A stretch of DNA of 9,842 nucleotides from Thermoplasmata archaeon (GCA_022750355.1 JAKIVW010000063.1:1-9842), one strand, 5' to 3'. Positions 1 through 5,533 are shown, counted from the stretch's first letter. Notes: generated by a model not told the origin, from the letters alone. Made by a program: numbers and translations.

Positions 1-131
1 GCGCCGGTGAATCCCTGATCCTTCAAGCGATCCCGGCCGGAGGACTTCCCTACTCTCACCAGGGCGACCGTTTGGTCTGTGAGGCCGTGGGTGGGGGATT
101 CACCGGCTGGGTCGACGCTCCGGTCACCTGA
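1..131 (+). CDS. 3' end of an unidentified protein gene (partial)
   Basis: The third forward frame is open from the left edge to a TGA at 129-131 and gives 42 residues, including LILQAIPAGGLPYSHQGDR and then CEAVGGGFTGWVDAPVT. The composition is balanced and unlike an antisense shadow, and the other two forward frames close within the first 20 bases. The start and most of the gene lie outside the window. I do not recognise the family. The fragment is too short for a functional call, and a chance open frame cannot be excluded. It ends 86 bp before the next gene's preferred start. Confidence 0.4.
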   Translation, partial: AGESLILQAIPAGGLPYSHQGDRLVCEAVGGGFTGWVDAPVT

Positions 132-181
132 TGGGGCAGGGCAAGCTCCCCTTTCCGGAATGAGTGGGATTCGGGGAGGCG

Positions 182-190
182 GGAAATAAC
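182..190 (+). promoter_or_regulatory. Possible TATA-like box for the small membrane protein
   Basis: GGAAATAAC is an A-rich patch in GC-rich surroundings, centred about 32 bp before the ATG at 218. That spacing would give a very short leader. The match to an archaeal BRE/TATA element is weak. Confidence 0.25.
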
Positions 191-217
191 GTCGGTTTCT
201 ACCGCTACGTTGAGCCG

Positions 218-643
218 ATGGCGTCGAGTCGGAGGCCCGACACCGCATTGCTCCTCTGCATCATTGGAGGAGTCTTCACGATACTTCAGGGAGCCGCCTA
301 TGTTCTCGGCGGCCTCAGTTGTATTTCCAACGGACCCGGGCCGGTCAATCCCGCCCTCTGTCACTCCGTTGTCGCGGTGGGTGCGATCGGCATTGCTGGC
401 GGAGTGGTGATGTTTGCTTGCGGGGCGGCTCTGTCTCGATGGTCACAGCACCACGTCCTCATCGGAGGAGTAGCAGTTTCGGGGGCCGCAATCGGACTCC
501 CCGCCCTGTTGATTGTAGGAGGTGGCTCCGTCCCCTTCTTTCTTGGACCCTTGCTCGGCGTAGTTGGGGGGTTCCTCGCAGTTGCATGGCAACCTGGACT
601 CTCGACCGGTTCCGGGCCGGGACAGCCCTACCCTCCGGTGTAG
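218..643 (+). CDS. Small four-helix membrane protein, hypothetical
   Basis: This 141-residue protein is almost entirely hydrophobic. Likely membrane helices lie at about residues 9-32, 50-72, 79-101 and 105-124, joined by short loops, with a Pro/Gly-rich tail at the C-terminus. Basic residues R5 and R6 precede helix 1, so the N-terminus is probably cytoplasmic. Cys35 and Cys48 sit in the first, presumably external, loop and could form a disulfide. There is no cleavable signal peptide. I chose the ATG at 218 because the in-frame GTG at 164 would add 18 polar residues that look non-coding, and a weak A-rich box lies about 32 bp upstream of 218. Glycine-rich helices of this kind are common in archaeal membrane proteins of unknown role, and I do not recognise a named family. 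The next gene lies about 150-200 bp away, so no operon is implied. Confidence 0.65.
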   Translation: MASSRRPDTALLLCIIGGVFTILQGAAYVLGGLSCISNGPGPVNPALCHSVVAVGAIGIAGGVVMFACGAALSRWSQHHVLIGGVAVSGAAIGLPALLIVGGGSVPFFLGPLLGVVGGFLAVAWQPGLSTGSGPGQPYPPV

Positions 644-718
644 TTGGTCCAACCCTGGCCAAAACCGGTCCGTCCTAATTGGGCCACCCTCCCGTCGAAT
701 GCGGTGACTTCTCGCGCA

Positions 719-739
719 CTTCTTTCTCGATTTGCCTTT
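719..739 (+). terminator. Pyrimidine-rich tract, possible archaeal terminator
   Basis: About 75 bp after the membrane protein stop, the plus strand becomes rich in T and C (CTTCTTTCTCGATTTGCC and then TTT). Archaeal termination commonly uses T-rich stretches in the non-template strand. The tract is interrupted, so the call is weak. Confidence 0.25.
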
Positions 740-788
740 CGAGACGTCGACGAAATGGTCTTTATCCCGGCTCCCTGGGGACCCAACG

Positions 789-1598
789 GTGACATCCCGC
801 CCCGGACTCGGCCGATCGCTGTCGGATGACATTGTTCCCGAACTGATGCAACGGTGTCACGAGAGCATCTTTGAGTCACAACGAGGATTCGCACGAATTC
901 TTCCAGATGGCCATATCGAAGAGGAGCCGGGAGTTGTCAAGGTCGCGGGTGGGCTTCCTCTCCGAGAATTCAACACTGTCTTCATTTCGCAACCCGCGCT
1001 CGACGCGGCTGGGGTCATTGAACGCTCGGCATCCTTTATGGCCCGCGCGGGAGTCTCCGCTTGGCGGGTCGTGGCCCTCCCGGGCACCGAGTCCGTCGTA
1101 GGGGCGGCTGCTCTTTCAGCGGGCCTCCGACCGGGGAAGGTAGCGCCGGGCATGATCCTTGGCCGGATACCGGCCCGTCCCCCCGCTCTACCCGCGAAAC
1201 TTAGAATTCGACGGGCGACGAGTCTCGACTTGTGGGTGAAGATGGTCAAGGTGGGGCTGGTAGGCTTCGGAGGCGAGGCCCCGGACGACACTGAGGCCCA
1301 GTTTCCTTTTCGTCTGGCCACGGTCTTTCGGGGGTACGTGGGGTTCGTGGAGGGAGTGCCCGTTGCCACGAGTGTTGGACTTTCATACCGTGGGATCGGC
1401 AGCGTGTTCTTTGTTAGCACCCTTCCTGAATCGAGAGGCAATGGGTTCGGAAGCGCCCTCACTTGGCAGGCGTCGGTTGATGCACGTAGGGAAGGTTGCC
1501 GAGTGGGCTATCTGCAGGCGACCGAGCTCGGGCGACCCGTGTACACCCAGATGGGCTTTCGAACTGTGGCCGCCTACCCCGAGTGGCAGACCCCGTAG
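789..1598 (+). CDS. GNAT family N-acetyltransferase, two-domain type
   Basis: Acetyl-CoA-dependent N-acyltransferase with unknown substrate, probably cytoplasmic. From the GTG start the protein has 269 residues. The C-terminal half is a clear GNAT domain. It has the acetyl-CoA pyrophosphate-binding loop ESRGNGFGSALT around residues 214-225 (an RxxGxG/A-type motif), preceded by the strand SVFFVSTLP. It is followed by the helix and strand up to YLQATELGRPVYTQMGF (about 241-257), the usual last strand and motif-B region. The N-terminal half (about 20-125), with PLREFNTVF and a helix followed by WRVV, resembles the degenerate GNAT-like N-domain of two-domain GNAT proteins. The start is uncertain. 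An in-frame GTG at 789 has TTTATCC about 26 bp upstream, the ATG at 846 would give 250 residues, and a TTG at 732 is possible. Similarity appears to begin near SDDIVPEL, before the ATG, which favours 789. Confidence 0.8.
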   Translation: MTSRPGLGRSLSDDIVPELMQRCHESIFESQRGFARILPDGHIEEEPGVVKVAGGLPLREFNTVFISQPALDAAGVIERSASFMARAGVSAWRVVALPGTESVVGAAALSAGLRPGKVAPGMILGRIPARPPALPAKLRIRRATSLDLWVKMVKVGLVGFGGEAPDDTEAQFPFRLATVFRGYVGFVEGVPVATSVGLSYRGIGSVFFVSTLPESRGNGFGSALTWQASVDARREGCRVGYLQATELGRPVYTQMGFRTVAAYPEWQTP

Positions 1599-1731
1599 CA
1601 GGGGCCTCTCAGAGCGGGCCCCGGGATTGGTGGCCCATGCGGCTGTTCGCAATAGCTGCCAATCTCCTCCTAGTGGGTCCATTGTCAAGGTGCGCGGCAA
1701 CGCCCAACTCTAATCGCCGTCAAAGCGCGGG

Positions 1732-1754
1732 ATTGAGAACTGTACGCTCTCAAT
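1732..1754. repeat. 7-bp inverted repeat in the spacer before the M29-like gene
   Basis: ATTGAGA at 1732-1738 and TCTCAAT at 1748-1754 form perfect arms around a 9-base loop. The hairpin lies 134 bp after the acetyltransferase stop and 121 bp before the next ATG. No T-run follows. It could be a weak transcript-end structure or chance. Confidence 0.3.
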
Positions 1755-1841
1755 TATCGGCATCCTACACCGGGGTTTCTCCTCACCCTGCTGGTTGAGT
1801 TGGGAAGTGCAACCTGACTTTGCGGACCAGCCGGCTGTACG

Positions 1842-1852
1842 TTTCAAATAAG
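1842..1852 (+). promoter_or_regulatory. TATA-like promoter element for the M29-like gene
   Basis: TTTCAAATAAG stands out in GC-rich flanks and is centred about 29 bp before the ATG at 1876. Archaeal TATA boxes lie roughly 25-30 bp upstream of the transcription start, so transcription would begin at or next to the start codon. No Shine-Dalgarno sequence precedes this ATG. Together these point to a leaderless mRNA. Confidence 0.5.
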
Positions 1853-1875
1853 AGTCCTCGTTCGCGAGCGCTGCC

Positions 1876-3003
1876 ATGAGCGTGAGCCCCTCGAACCTCG
1901 AACGCGCTGCGGCCCGCAACCTGGTCACGAATTACCTCCGCGTCAAGCCCGGCGAGAACGTCATCGTCGAGGCGTGGACCCACACGCTCTCGATGTCGTC
2001 GGCCATAGTGGACGAGGTCCGCCAGGTCGGCGCGAGTGCGTTCCTGGCCTACGAGGACGACGACGCTTGGTGGCGAGCGGTGGAACGCAAGCAGGCCAAA
2101 CTCCTCGGCGGCTTGTCCGATCCGGAATGGGCCGCTCTCAAGGCAGCGGACGTCTTCGTGCAGTTCTGGGGCCCGGAGGACTCGGCCCGGGTGGAGAAGA
2201 CCCCCGAGAAAACCTTGGACAAGTGGGCCACGGGCTGGGTCGATCGGTGGTACAAGATGGCCCGATCGACCGGGTTGCGTGGAGGACGGATGGATGTGGG
2301 GTGGGTAACCGAAACCCGTGCCCGTCAATGGGCTGTCAGCAAGGAGCGATGGATGAACGGGGTCTTAGGGGCCTGCCTCGCCGACCCGAAGGAGATGGCC
2401 AGGAGCGGCCAGCGCCTCGCCCGGGTATTCTCCGGGACGAAGAAGGTCCGGATCACCCACCACAATGGGACGGACCTCGAGATGGCCTTGGCCGGGGGGC
2501 CCCCCAAGGTCTACGATGGCTACCCCCACCCTAAGGACAAGGCCTACGGCGGGGGCGACATGTTGGCGAACTTCCCAGAGGGGAGGCTACGAATCCCGCT
2601 GGACGCCCGGACGGCCGAGGGGAGGATCGTTTCGAATCACCGGAGCTACGACGAGACATGGTACCCCTGGCAAACGTTCTCGGGCGGCACGTTCGAGTTC
2701 TCCGACGGGAAGCTGACCTCATTCTCGTTCGAGGAGGGTGAAGCCGCGTTCGCAAAGCGCTACGCCCAACGAAAGCCGGGGAAGGATCGCCCGGGCTTGC
2801 TGTCTATCGGACTGAACCCCAAGATCAGGAACGTGCCGTACCGGGAGCCCATGGAACGCGGCTGTGTCCAGTTGGTCGTGGGCGCCAACGCCTACCAAAC
2901 CACGGGGAGCAAATCCCCGAACGACACTGGATCGGTCGTCCTTGCGGGGTCGGAGATCAGCGTCGATGGAACGCCCGTCATCCGCGCGGGAAGGATCCTA
3001 TAG
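1876..3003 (+). CDS. M29/AmpS-like aminopeptidase homologue with apparently degenerate active site
   Basis: The 375-residue length and overall plan match thermophilic aminopeptidases of family M29 (COG2309, AmpS/aminopeptidase T). The N-terminal domain has NYLRVKPGENVIVEAW (about 19-34) followed by alternating helices and strands, and the C-terminal domain starts near VRITHHNGTDLEM (191-203). Landmarks can be followed: ANFPEGRLRIPLD (231-243) for the usual PxGEV segment, SIGLNP (310-315) for GELGIGxNP, and VQLVVGANAY (331-340) for the usual H-containing strand. At these landmarks the expected metal ligands are replaced: the Glu after PxG by Arg, the Glu before GIG by Leu, and the His before the strand by Gln. 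The C-terminal HxD motif is missing. Known members are dinuclear-metal exopeptidases. This one may be a non-catalytic or repurposed homologue, which is inference from alignment by eye. The ATG at 1876 is supported by the TATA-like box. No operon partner is evident. Confidence 0.82.
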   Translation: MSVSPSNLERAAARNLVTNYLRVKPGENVIVEAWTHTLSMSSAIVDEVRQVGASAFLAYEDDDAWWRAVERKQAKLLGGLSDPEWAALKAADVFVQFWGPEDSARVEKTPEKTLDKWATGWVDRWYKMARSTGLRGGRMDVGWVTETRARQWAVSKERWMNGVLGACLADPKEMARSGQRLARVFSGTKKVRITHHNGTDLEMALAGGPPKVYDGYPHPKDKAYGGGDMLANFPEGRLRIPLDARTAEGRIVSNHRSYDETWYPWQTFSGGTFEFSDGKLTSFSFEEGEAAFAKRYAQRKPGKDRPGLLSIGLNPKIRNVPYREPMERGCVQLVVGANAYQTTGSKSPNDTGSVVLAGSEISVDGTPVIRAGRIL

Positions 3004-3174
3004 GAACGGCTGGTTCGGCCCAGGGGGGTCCTCACTGCTCCCTGACTCTTCCGCAAGGGGCTCCGTTTACCATGGGGATATCCCGATTGGGCCGCGTCAC
3101 TCTCCCCAGTCCTGAAGCTACACCCCACCCATGGATTCGAATTTATCGAGGAGCGAACAGGTCGGTCCTCGTCC

Positions 3175-3194
3175 TCCGATTCACGCGAATCGGA
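3175..3194. repeat. Perfect 8-bp inverted repeat (hairpin)
   Basis: TCCGATTC at 3175-3182 and GAATCGGA at 3187-3194 pair perfectly around the four-base loop ACGC. It lies about 170 bp downstream of the M29-like gene in a convergent spacer. No T-run follows. It might be a 3' structure or a protein-binding palindrome. Confidence 0.5.
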
Positions 3195-3312
3195 CAGCAG
3201 GCCGGTGCGGTCCAGGTGAAGGAGTGCAGCTCCCACCTGGCCCGAACTTTAGAGCAGCTGTGGGTAGCTTCGGGACAGACTGCGGGACTCGGACGGTTAG
3301 CGGGCCTGGTCG

Positions 3313-3327
3313 AATTTAATTTAATTT
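3313..3327. repeat. Three tandem AATTT units, AT-rich tract
   Basis: AATTTAATTTAATTT is the longest pure A/T stretch I saw in the window. It lies 40 bp past the stop of the minus-strand EF-Tu-like gene. It may act as a termination region for converging transcripts. It also looks TATA-like on both strands, but no start codon with a credible gene sits at the right distance. Confidence 0.4.
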
Positions 3328-3366
3328 GGGTTTGGATCCAAGACTGCCGTGGGACGACTGCCCGAG

Positions 3367-3705
3367 TTAAGGCGAAACGAGGAGGTCGTCTTTTGCGACG
3401 GGCCAGTCTCTCCCATATCGGCGCCCAAAGATGTTGGTCCCCACGAGCCCGCGGATCGTCAGTCCTACGAGCGTTCCGGCCGAGACTTCGGCCACAACCT
3501 TTCGGTGAGCGGTGGTCTTGACCACTTCAACGATTACTCCTGTCCCCGGGCTGGAACCTACTCTCTCCCAGCGAAGCTTTACTGGTGGCCGCACCGTCCC
3601 TTCCTCGATCCGGCACGCCAAAACACACCCCTCACCGACAATCGTGTAGACCGACTCTACCCTCGCCCGTACCGATGAGGGGATCCGATTGAGCTCGGGA
3701 GCCAT
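3367..3705 (-). CDS. Stand-alone EF-Tu domain-2-like (translation factor beta-barrel) protein
   Basis: The protein has 112 residues and starts at an ATG (3705-3703). Residues 11-88 follow the pattern of the second, beta-barrel domain of translational GTPases. RARVESVYTIVGEGCVLACR resembles the F-V-ED-V-F-x-I-x-GRGTVVTGR strand pair, IEEGTVRP the EEGTLRVGD turn, and TGVIVEVVK...KVVAEVSAGTLVGLTIRG (starting near 55 and ending at 86) the final strands ending in AGDNVGLLLRG. There is no G domain (no P-loop, DxxG or NKxD) and no domain 3, so it cannot be a GTPase by itself. Small single-barrel relatives of EF-Tu/EF1A occur in archaea, but I cannot name their role; RNA, ribosome or protein binding is a guess. 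The gene is monocistronic and convergent with the M29-like gene. No Shine-Dalgarno or clear TATA box precedes it. Confidence 0.75.
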   Translation of the reverse strand: MAPELNRIPSSVRARVESVYTIVGEGCVLACRIEEGTVRPPVKLRWERVGSSPGTGVIVEVVKTTAHRKVVAEVSAGTLVGLTIRGLVGTNIFGRRYGRDWPVAKDDLLVSP

Positions 3706-4159
3706 TGTCGGTGTGACATCGCTCCGGATGCGGGAGGTACTGCTTGGGGTTCAGCGCCGGAGGGAGCGGAGGACTTGTCTCTCCCAAAGCCCCAAGGCAT
3801 GGCCCGGGTAAGTAACCCTGCCCGATAATGCTGCCCTGAGAGTGAAGCAAAGAACAAACGATGTGGGTGGTACCCTCGCTTGGTTTAGTCCCTTATCCAA
3901 GGGCTGATAGTCAGTTCGGGAAGCCTCACCTAATGCGGAGACCCGACGTGAACGTTCATACACCAGCGTTCGAACGCGTCGGTGGATCGCAGCACGGCAT
4001 TAGTGGGTCTAGGGCGGGTGGGTTTGATTGGATCTCTAAGTCGGTTCAGTCGGATTTGAATTGACGACCTACCGGTTATTAGCCGGACCGTCAGAGAAAA
4101 TGCCGTTCGGAAGCCCCCTACCCGATCTGGGACCCGGAAGACCCCCCGTTGGATGCCCT
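3706..4159. other. Intergenic region; palindromes but no convincing gene
   Basis: This region separates the EF-Tu-like gene from the regulator/effector cassette. The forward frame from 3861 to 4064 gives a 67-residue product with no promoter and no family-like features, and the other frames are similar. Content worth noting is a possible stem region around 3800-3836 (GGGT and ACCC arms around AAGTA), a 5-bp hairpin CCCTT/AAGGG at 3890-3903 and the 12-bp palindrome at 3966-3977. The minus-strand gene's promoter must lie in the first part of this region. Confidence 0.45.
3961..3984. repeat. 12-bp perfect palindrome with outer arms
   Basis: GCGTTCGAACGC (3966-3977) is a perfect palindrome. It is framed by CACC (3961-3964) and GGTG (3981-3984), which are also complementary. 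Such sites are typical of dimeric DNA-binding proteins. No promoter or gene start lies close by, so its target is unclear. Confidence 0.4.
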
Positions 4160-4277
4160 CGAACGCTCGTTCGCCTGGCTCGCTACAACCACGTATGCCA
4201 CGGTCGCTCGGTCCTCCACCGAAGACGACCTGGACCAGACAGCCAAACCCATTCCGGCCCCGGGGCGACCCGGGGCC
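4160..4277. repeat. Direct repeat, left copy, flanking the regulator/effector cassette
   Basis: This copy aligns with 5374-5470. Two blocks are nearly identical: 4202-4223 matches 5410-5431 at 21 of 22 bases, and 4246-4277 matches 5439-5470 at 31 of 32. The spacer between blocks is 22 bp here and 7 bp in the other copy. Upstream of the first block (from CGAACG at 4160) similarity continues with gaps. The second block ends in a perfect hairpin at 4256-4277, with 9-bp arms GGCCCCGGG and CCCGGGGCC around a GCGA loop, a GNRA tetraloop if transcribed. It lies 120 bp before the regulator's ATG. Both copies have the same orientation and their hairpins start 1193 bp apart. Confidence 0.8.
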
Positions 4278-4348
4278 ATCCCTTCCAAACCTCAGGCATC
4301 GCCTGCGAGGCTGGGAGAGTTTGTATGGAAAGACCCCCTCGCCATCAG

Positions 4349-4358
4349 TTCATATACT
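4349..4358 (+). promoter_or_regulatory. TATA-like box of the regulator gene
   Basis: TTCATATACT is centred about 45 bp before the ATG at 4398 and would place the transcription start near 4380, giving a leader of roughly 17 bases that still contains the ribosome binding site. The inverted repeat begins two bases after this box. Confidence 0.45.
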
Positions 4359-4359
4359 C

Positions 4360-4390
4360 CCACTTCCTTCATGATAGTTGAAGGAAGTGG
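4360..4390. promoter_or_regulatory. Perfect 11-bp inverted repeat, probable operator of the regulator gene
   Basis: CCACTTCCTTC (4360-4370) and GAAGGAAGTGG (4380-4390) are perfect complements around the nine bases ATGATAGTT. The element lies between the TATA-like box and the regulator start, where a bound archaeal repressor would block polymerase recruitment. The right arm includes the purine-rich GGAAGTGG that serves as ribosome binding site seven bases before the ATG, so an RNA hairpin could also hide it. Adjacency to a winged-helix gene suggests autoregulation, which is inference. Confidence 0.6.
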
Positions 4391-4397
4391 AAAGAGC

Positions 4398-4772
4398 ATG
4401 CAGCTCGAGAAGGACCCACTGGGATACCTCCTGCGAAACAAGGCTGGTTTCGCCATTCTTGAATTCCTGAACGATGGTAAAGCGCGGCCCCCCCGAGAGG
4501 TTCGGCACACCCTGGGGCTGCACCCTCAGACCCTCAAGGAAGCGGTCGACCACCTCAACGGCCTCGGTCTGGTGAGCCTCATGGTTCCGCCTGGTTCGAA
4601 GCCGCGCCGAGTGGGGCGCGGAGTGGCCCTCCCGATCGAGCTTCGGGTCACCCGGAGCGGTCAGGAAGTCTTCCAGCTCGCGGAGGAGGTCGCGTCCGAC
4701 ATCCGATCCCGGGTTCGCCGACATGAGAAGACACTGCCCGCAGCCACGGTGGACCGATGGCTGCCGGCGTGA
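4398..4772 (+). CDS. Winged helix-turn-helix transcriptional regulator
   Basis: The 124-residue protein has the winged-helix pattern: helix 1 LGYLLRNKAGFAILEFL (8-24), helix 2 PPREVRHTLG (31-40), recognition helix HPQTLKEAVDHLNGLGLV (42-59), and a wing from about 60 to 86 with ELRVTRSGQEVFQL, the common 'T-x-x-G' exit from the wing. A charged C-terminal helix (about 87-112) probably dimerises. It resembles the broad ArsR/MarR/PadR-like class, but I cannot assign one family. I chose the ATG at 4398 because GGAAGTGG precedes it by seven bases and a TATA-like box sits at 4349-4358. The frame stays open back to a TTG at 4149, but that part runs through the flanking repeat. An ATG at 4371 lies in the loop of the inverted repeat. 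The gene overlaps the next one by 16 bp, so the two are probably co-transcribed and translationally coupled. Confidence 0.8.
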   Translation: MQLEKDPLGYLLRNKAGFAILEFLNDGKARPPREVRHTLGLHPQTLKEAVDHLNGLGLVSLMVPPGSKPRRVGRGVALPIELRVTRSGQEVFQLAEEVASDIRSRVRRHEKTLPAATVDRWLPA

Positions 4773-5350
4773 AGGTCGTCCCGGTCATACTGGTCATCGG
4801 TCCTACCAAGTGGCGGAGCCGCTATCGGGCTAGAATTTCGCCCGAGATTGAGGCCAGCCTCCCAAAGTGGTGGCATCGGCGAGGGGATCCAGTCCCATGG
4901 CCCGTGGACATGCGGGCCTGTCTGGCCGACGCCCTCCGCAAGGAGCACCAGCCCGCGACGATCATGGAAGCCGAGGCCCAGCGACGTACCTCCCCCCTAG
5001 AGACCGGGTTCTTCCTCGAACTCCTGGAAAAGCTCCCGGTCGGCCGATTCTTCGCATTCTGGCCGCGCGGCGCGAACCCGGCGGGGTTGCTCTGGGAGTT
5101 CCCTCTACTGGTAGAACGAGCCGGGACCCCTCCGGTCACCCCGGATACCGTCCACGTGTTCCCGCAGGATGGAGTGGGGGATTGGGACCCGGAGACCGGA
5201 CTGTTCGAATTCACCGAGAAGGGATACCGGACCACCTATCAGAGGGACATCTCGCGATGCGGCTTCCAGATCTGGAGATGGTCCGACTATCCGACGCTGA
5301 TCGAAATCGTCCGCAGGGTTGGTCGCTATGCACCACCCGTCAAGCGCTGA
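4757..5350 (+). CDS. Unrecognised protein with Rossmann-like pattern, partner of the winged-helix regulator
   Basis: The protein has 197 residues from the ATG at 4757. A GTG at 4769 would leave only a four-base GTGA overlap with the regulator stop and give 193 residues; either implies translational coupling. I do not recognise the family. Visible pattern: strand VVPVILVIGP (7-16), helix VDMRACLADALRKEH (50-64), strand QPATIMEAE (65-73), helix FFLELLEKL (85-93), strand GRFFAFWP (96-103), segment GLLWEFPLLVERAGTPPV (110-127), strand TVHVFP (131-136), then a Trp/Tyr-rich tail ending in a helix. Alternating strands and helices, with a Glu (E114) in a 'G-x-x-W-E' setting before a helix, recall TIR, SLOG and nucleoside-deoxyribosyltransferase-like folds. 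That is a hypothesis from pattern only. There is no signal peptide or membrane helix, so it is cytoplasmic. Paired with a regulator and flanked by direct repeats, it may be the effector of a small module. Confidence 0.75.
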   Translation: MAAGVKVVPVILVIGPTKWRSRYRARISPEIEASLPKWWHRRGDPVPWPVDMRACLADALRKEHQPATIMEAEAQRRTSPLETGFFLELLEKLPVGRFFAFWPRGANPAGLLWEFPLLVERAGTPPVTPDTVHVFPQDGVGDWDPETGLFEFTEKGYRTTYQRDISRCGFQIWRWSDYPTLIEIVRRVGRYAPPVKR

Positions 5351-5373
5351 AAGGTGGCTTCCGGCCTCGAGGT

Positions 5374-5470
5374 CGAACGTACGCCAGGCTCCGCAACCGC
5401 GTTATCAGTGGTCGCTCGGCCCTCCACCGAACGGAGCTAACCCCTTCCGGCCCCGGGGCGACCCGGGGCC
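5374..5470. repeat. Direct repeat, right copy, flanking the regulator/effector cassette
   Basis: This is the second copy of the element at 4160-4277, starting 24 bases after the effector stop. The two conserved blocks are 5410-5431 and 5439-5470. Its hairpin (5449-5470) keeps the same 9-bp arms and GCGA loop and gains one C-G pair (5448/5471). The hairpin could also serve as a 3' structure for the cassette transcript. The inner spacer is 15 bp shorter than in the left copy. Confidence 0.8.
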
Positions 5471-5533
5471 GCCCTTCTCTTGGAAGCGGAGATGTTCCCG
5501 CCGTTAGCATACTCAGTTCGGGAGACTACTCGC

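Larger units (their letters stand above)
3004..3366. other. Intergenic region with a hairpin and an AT-rich tract; no convincing gene
   Basis: This spacer lies between the M29-like stop and the 3' end of the minus-strand EF-Tu-like gene. Open frames exist on both strands, but their products are low-complexity or run antisense into neighbours, and none has a credible start. The notable content is a perfect 8-bp hairpin at 3175-3194, three AATTT units at 3313-3327 and a 10-bp TTGGATCCAA palindrome at 3332-3341. Since the flanking genes converge here, these elements may mark transcript ends. Confidence 0.5.

Noticed and set aside
644..700. Possible tRNA: the minus-strand translation contains RVAQLGRTG, typical of frames read across tRNA genes
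   Set aside because: No T-arm with a TTCRANNC loop, no anticodon arm and no closing acceptor stem could be placed.
1703..1714. CCAACTCTAATC shared with 5959-5970
   Set aside because: A 12-base match between two places in about 10 kb is expected by chance, and the flanks do not match.
3072..3521. Forward open frame of 149 codons
   Set aside because: Its second half is antisense to the EF-Tu-like gene, its composition is unconvincing and no promoter or family-like motif is seen.
4149..4397. N-terminal extension of the winged-helix protein to a TTG at 4149
   Set aside because: The extension runs through the direct repeat and the inverted repeat, has low-complexity Pro/Ser/Thr-rich sequence, and the ATG at 4398 has both a ribosome binding site and a TATA-like box.
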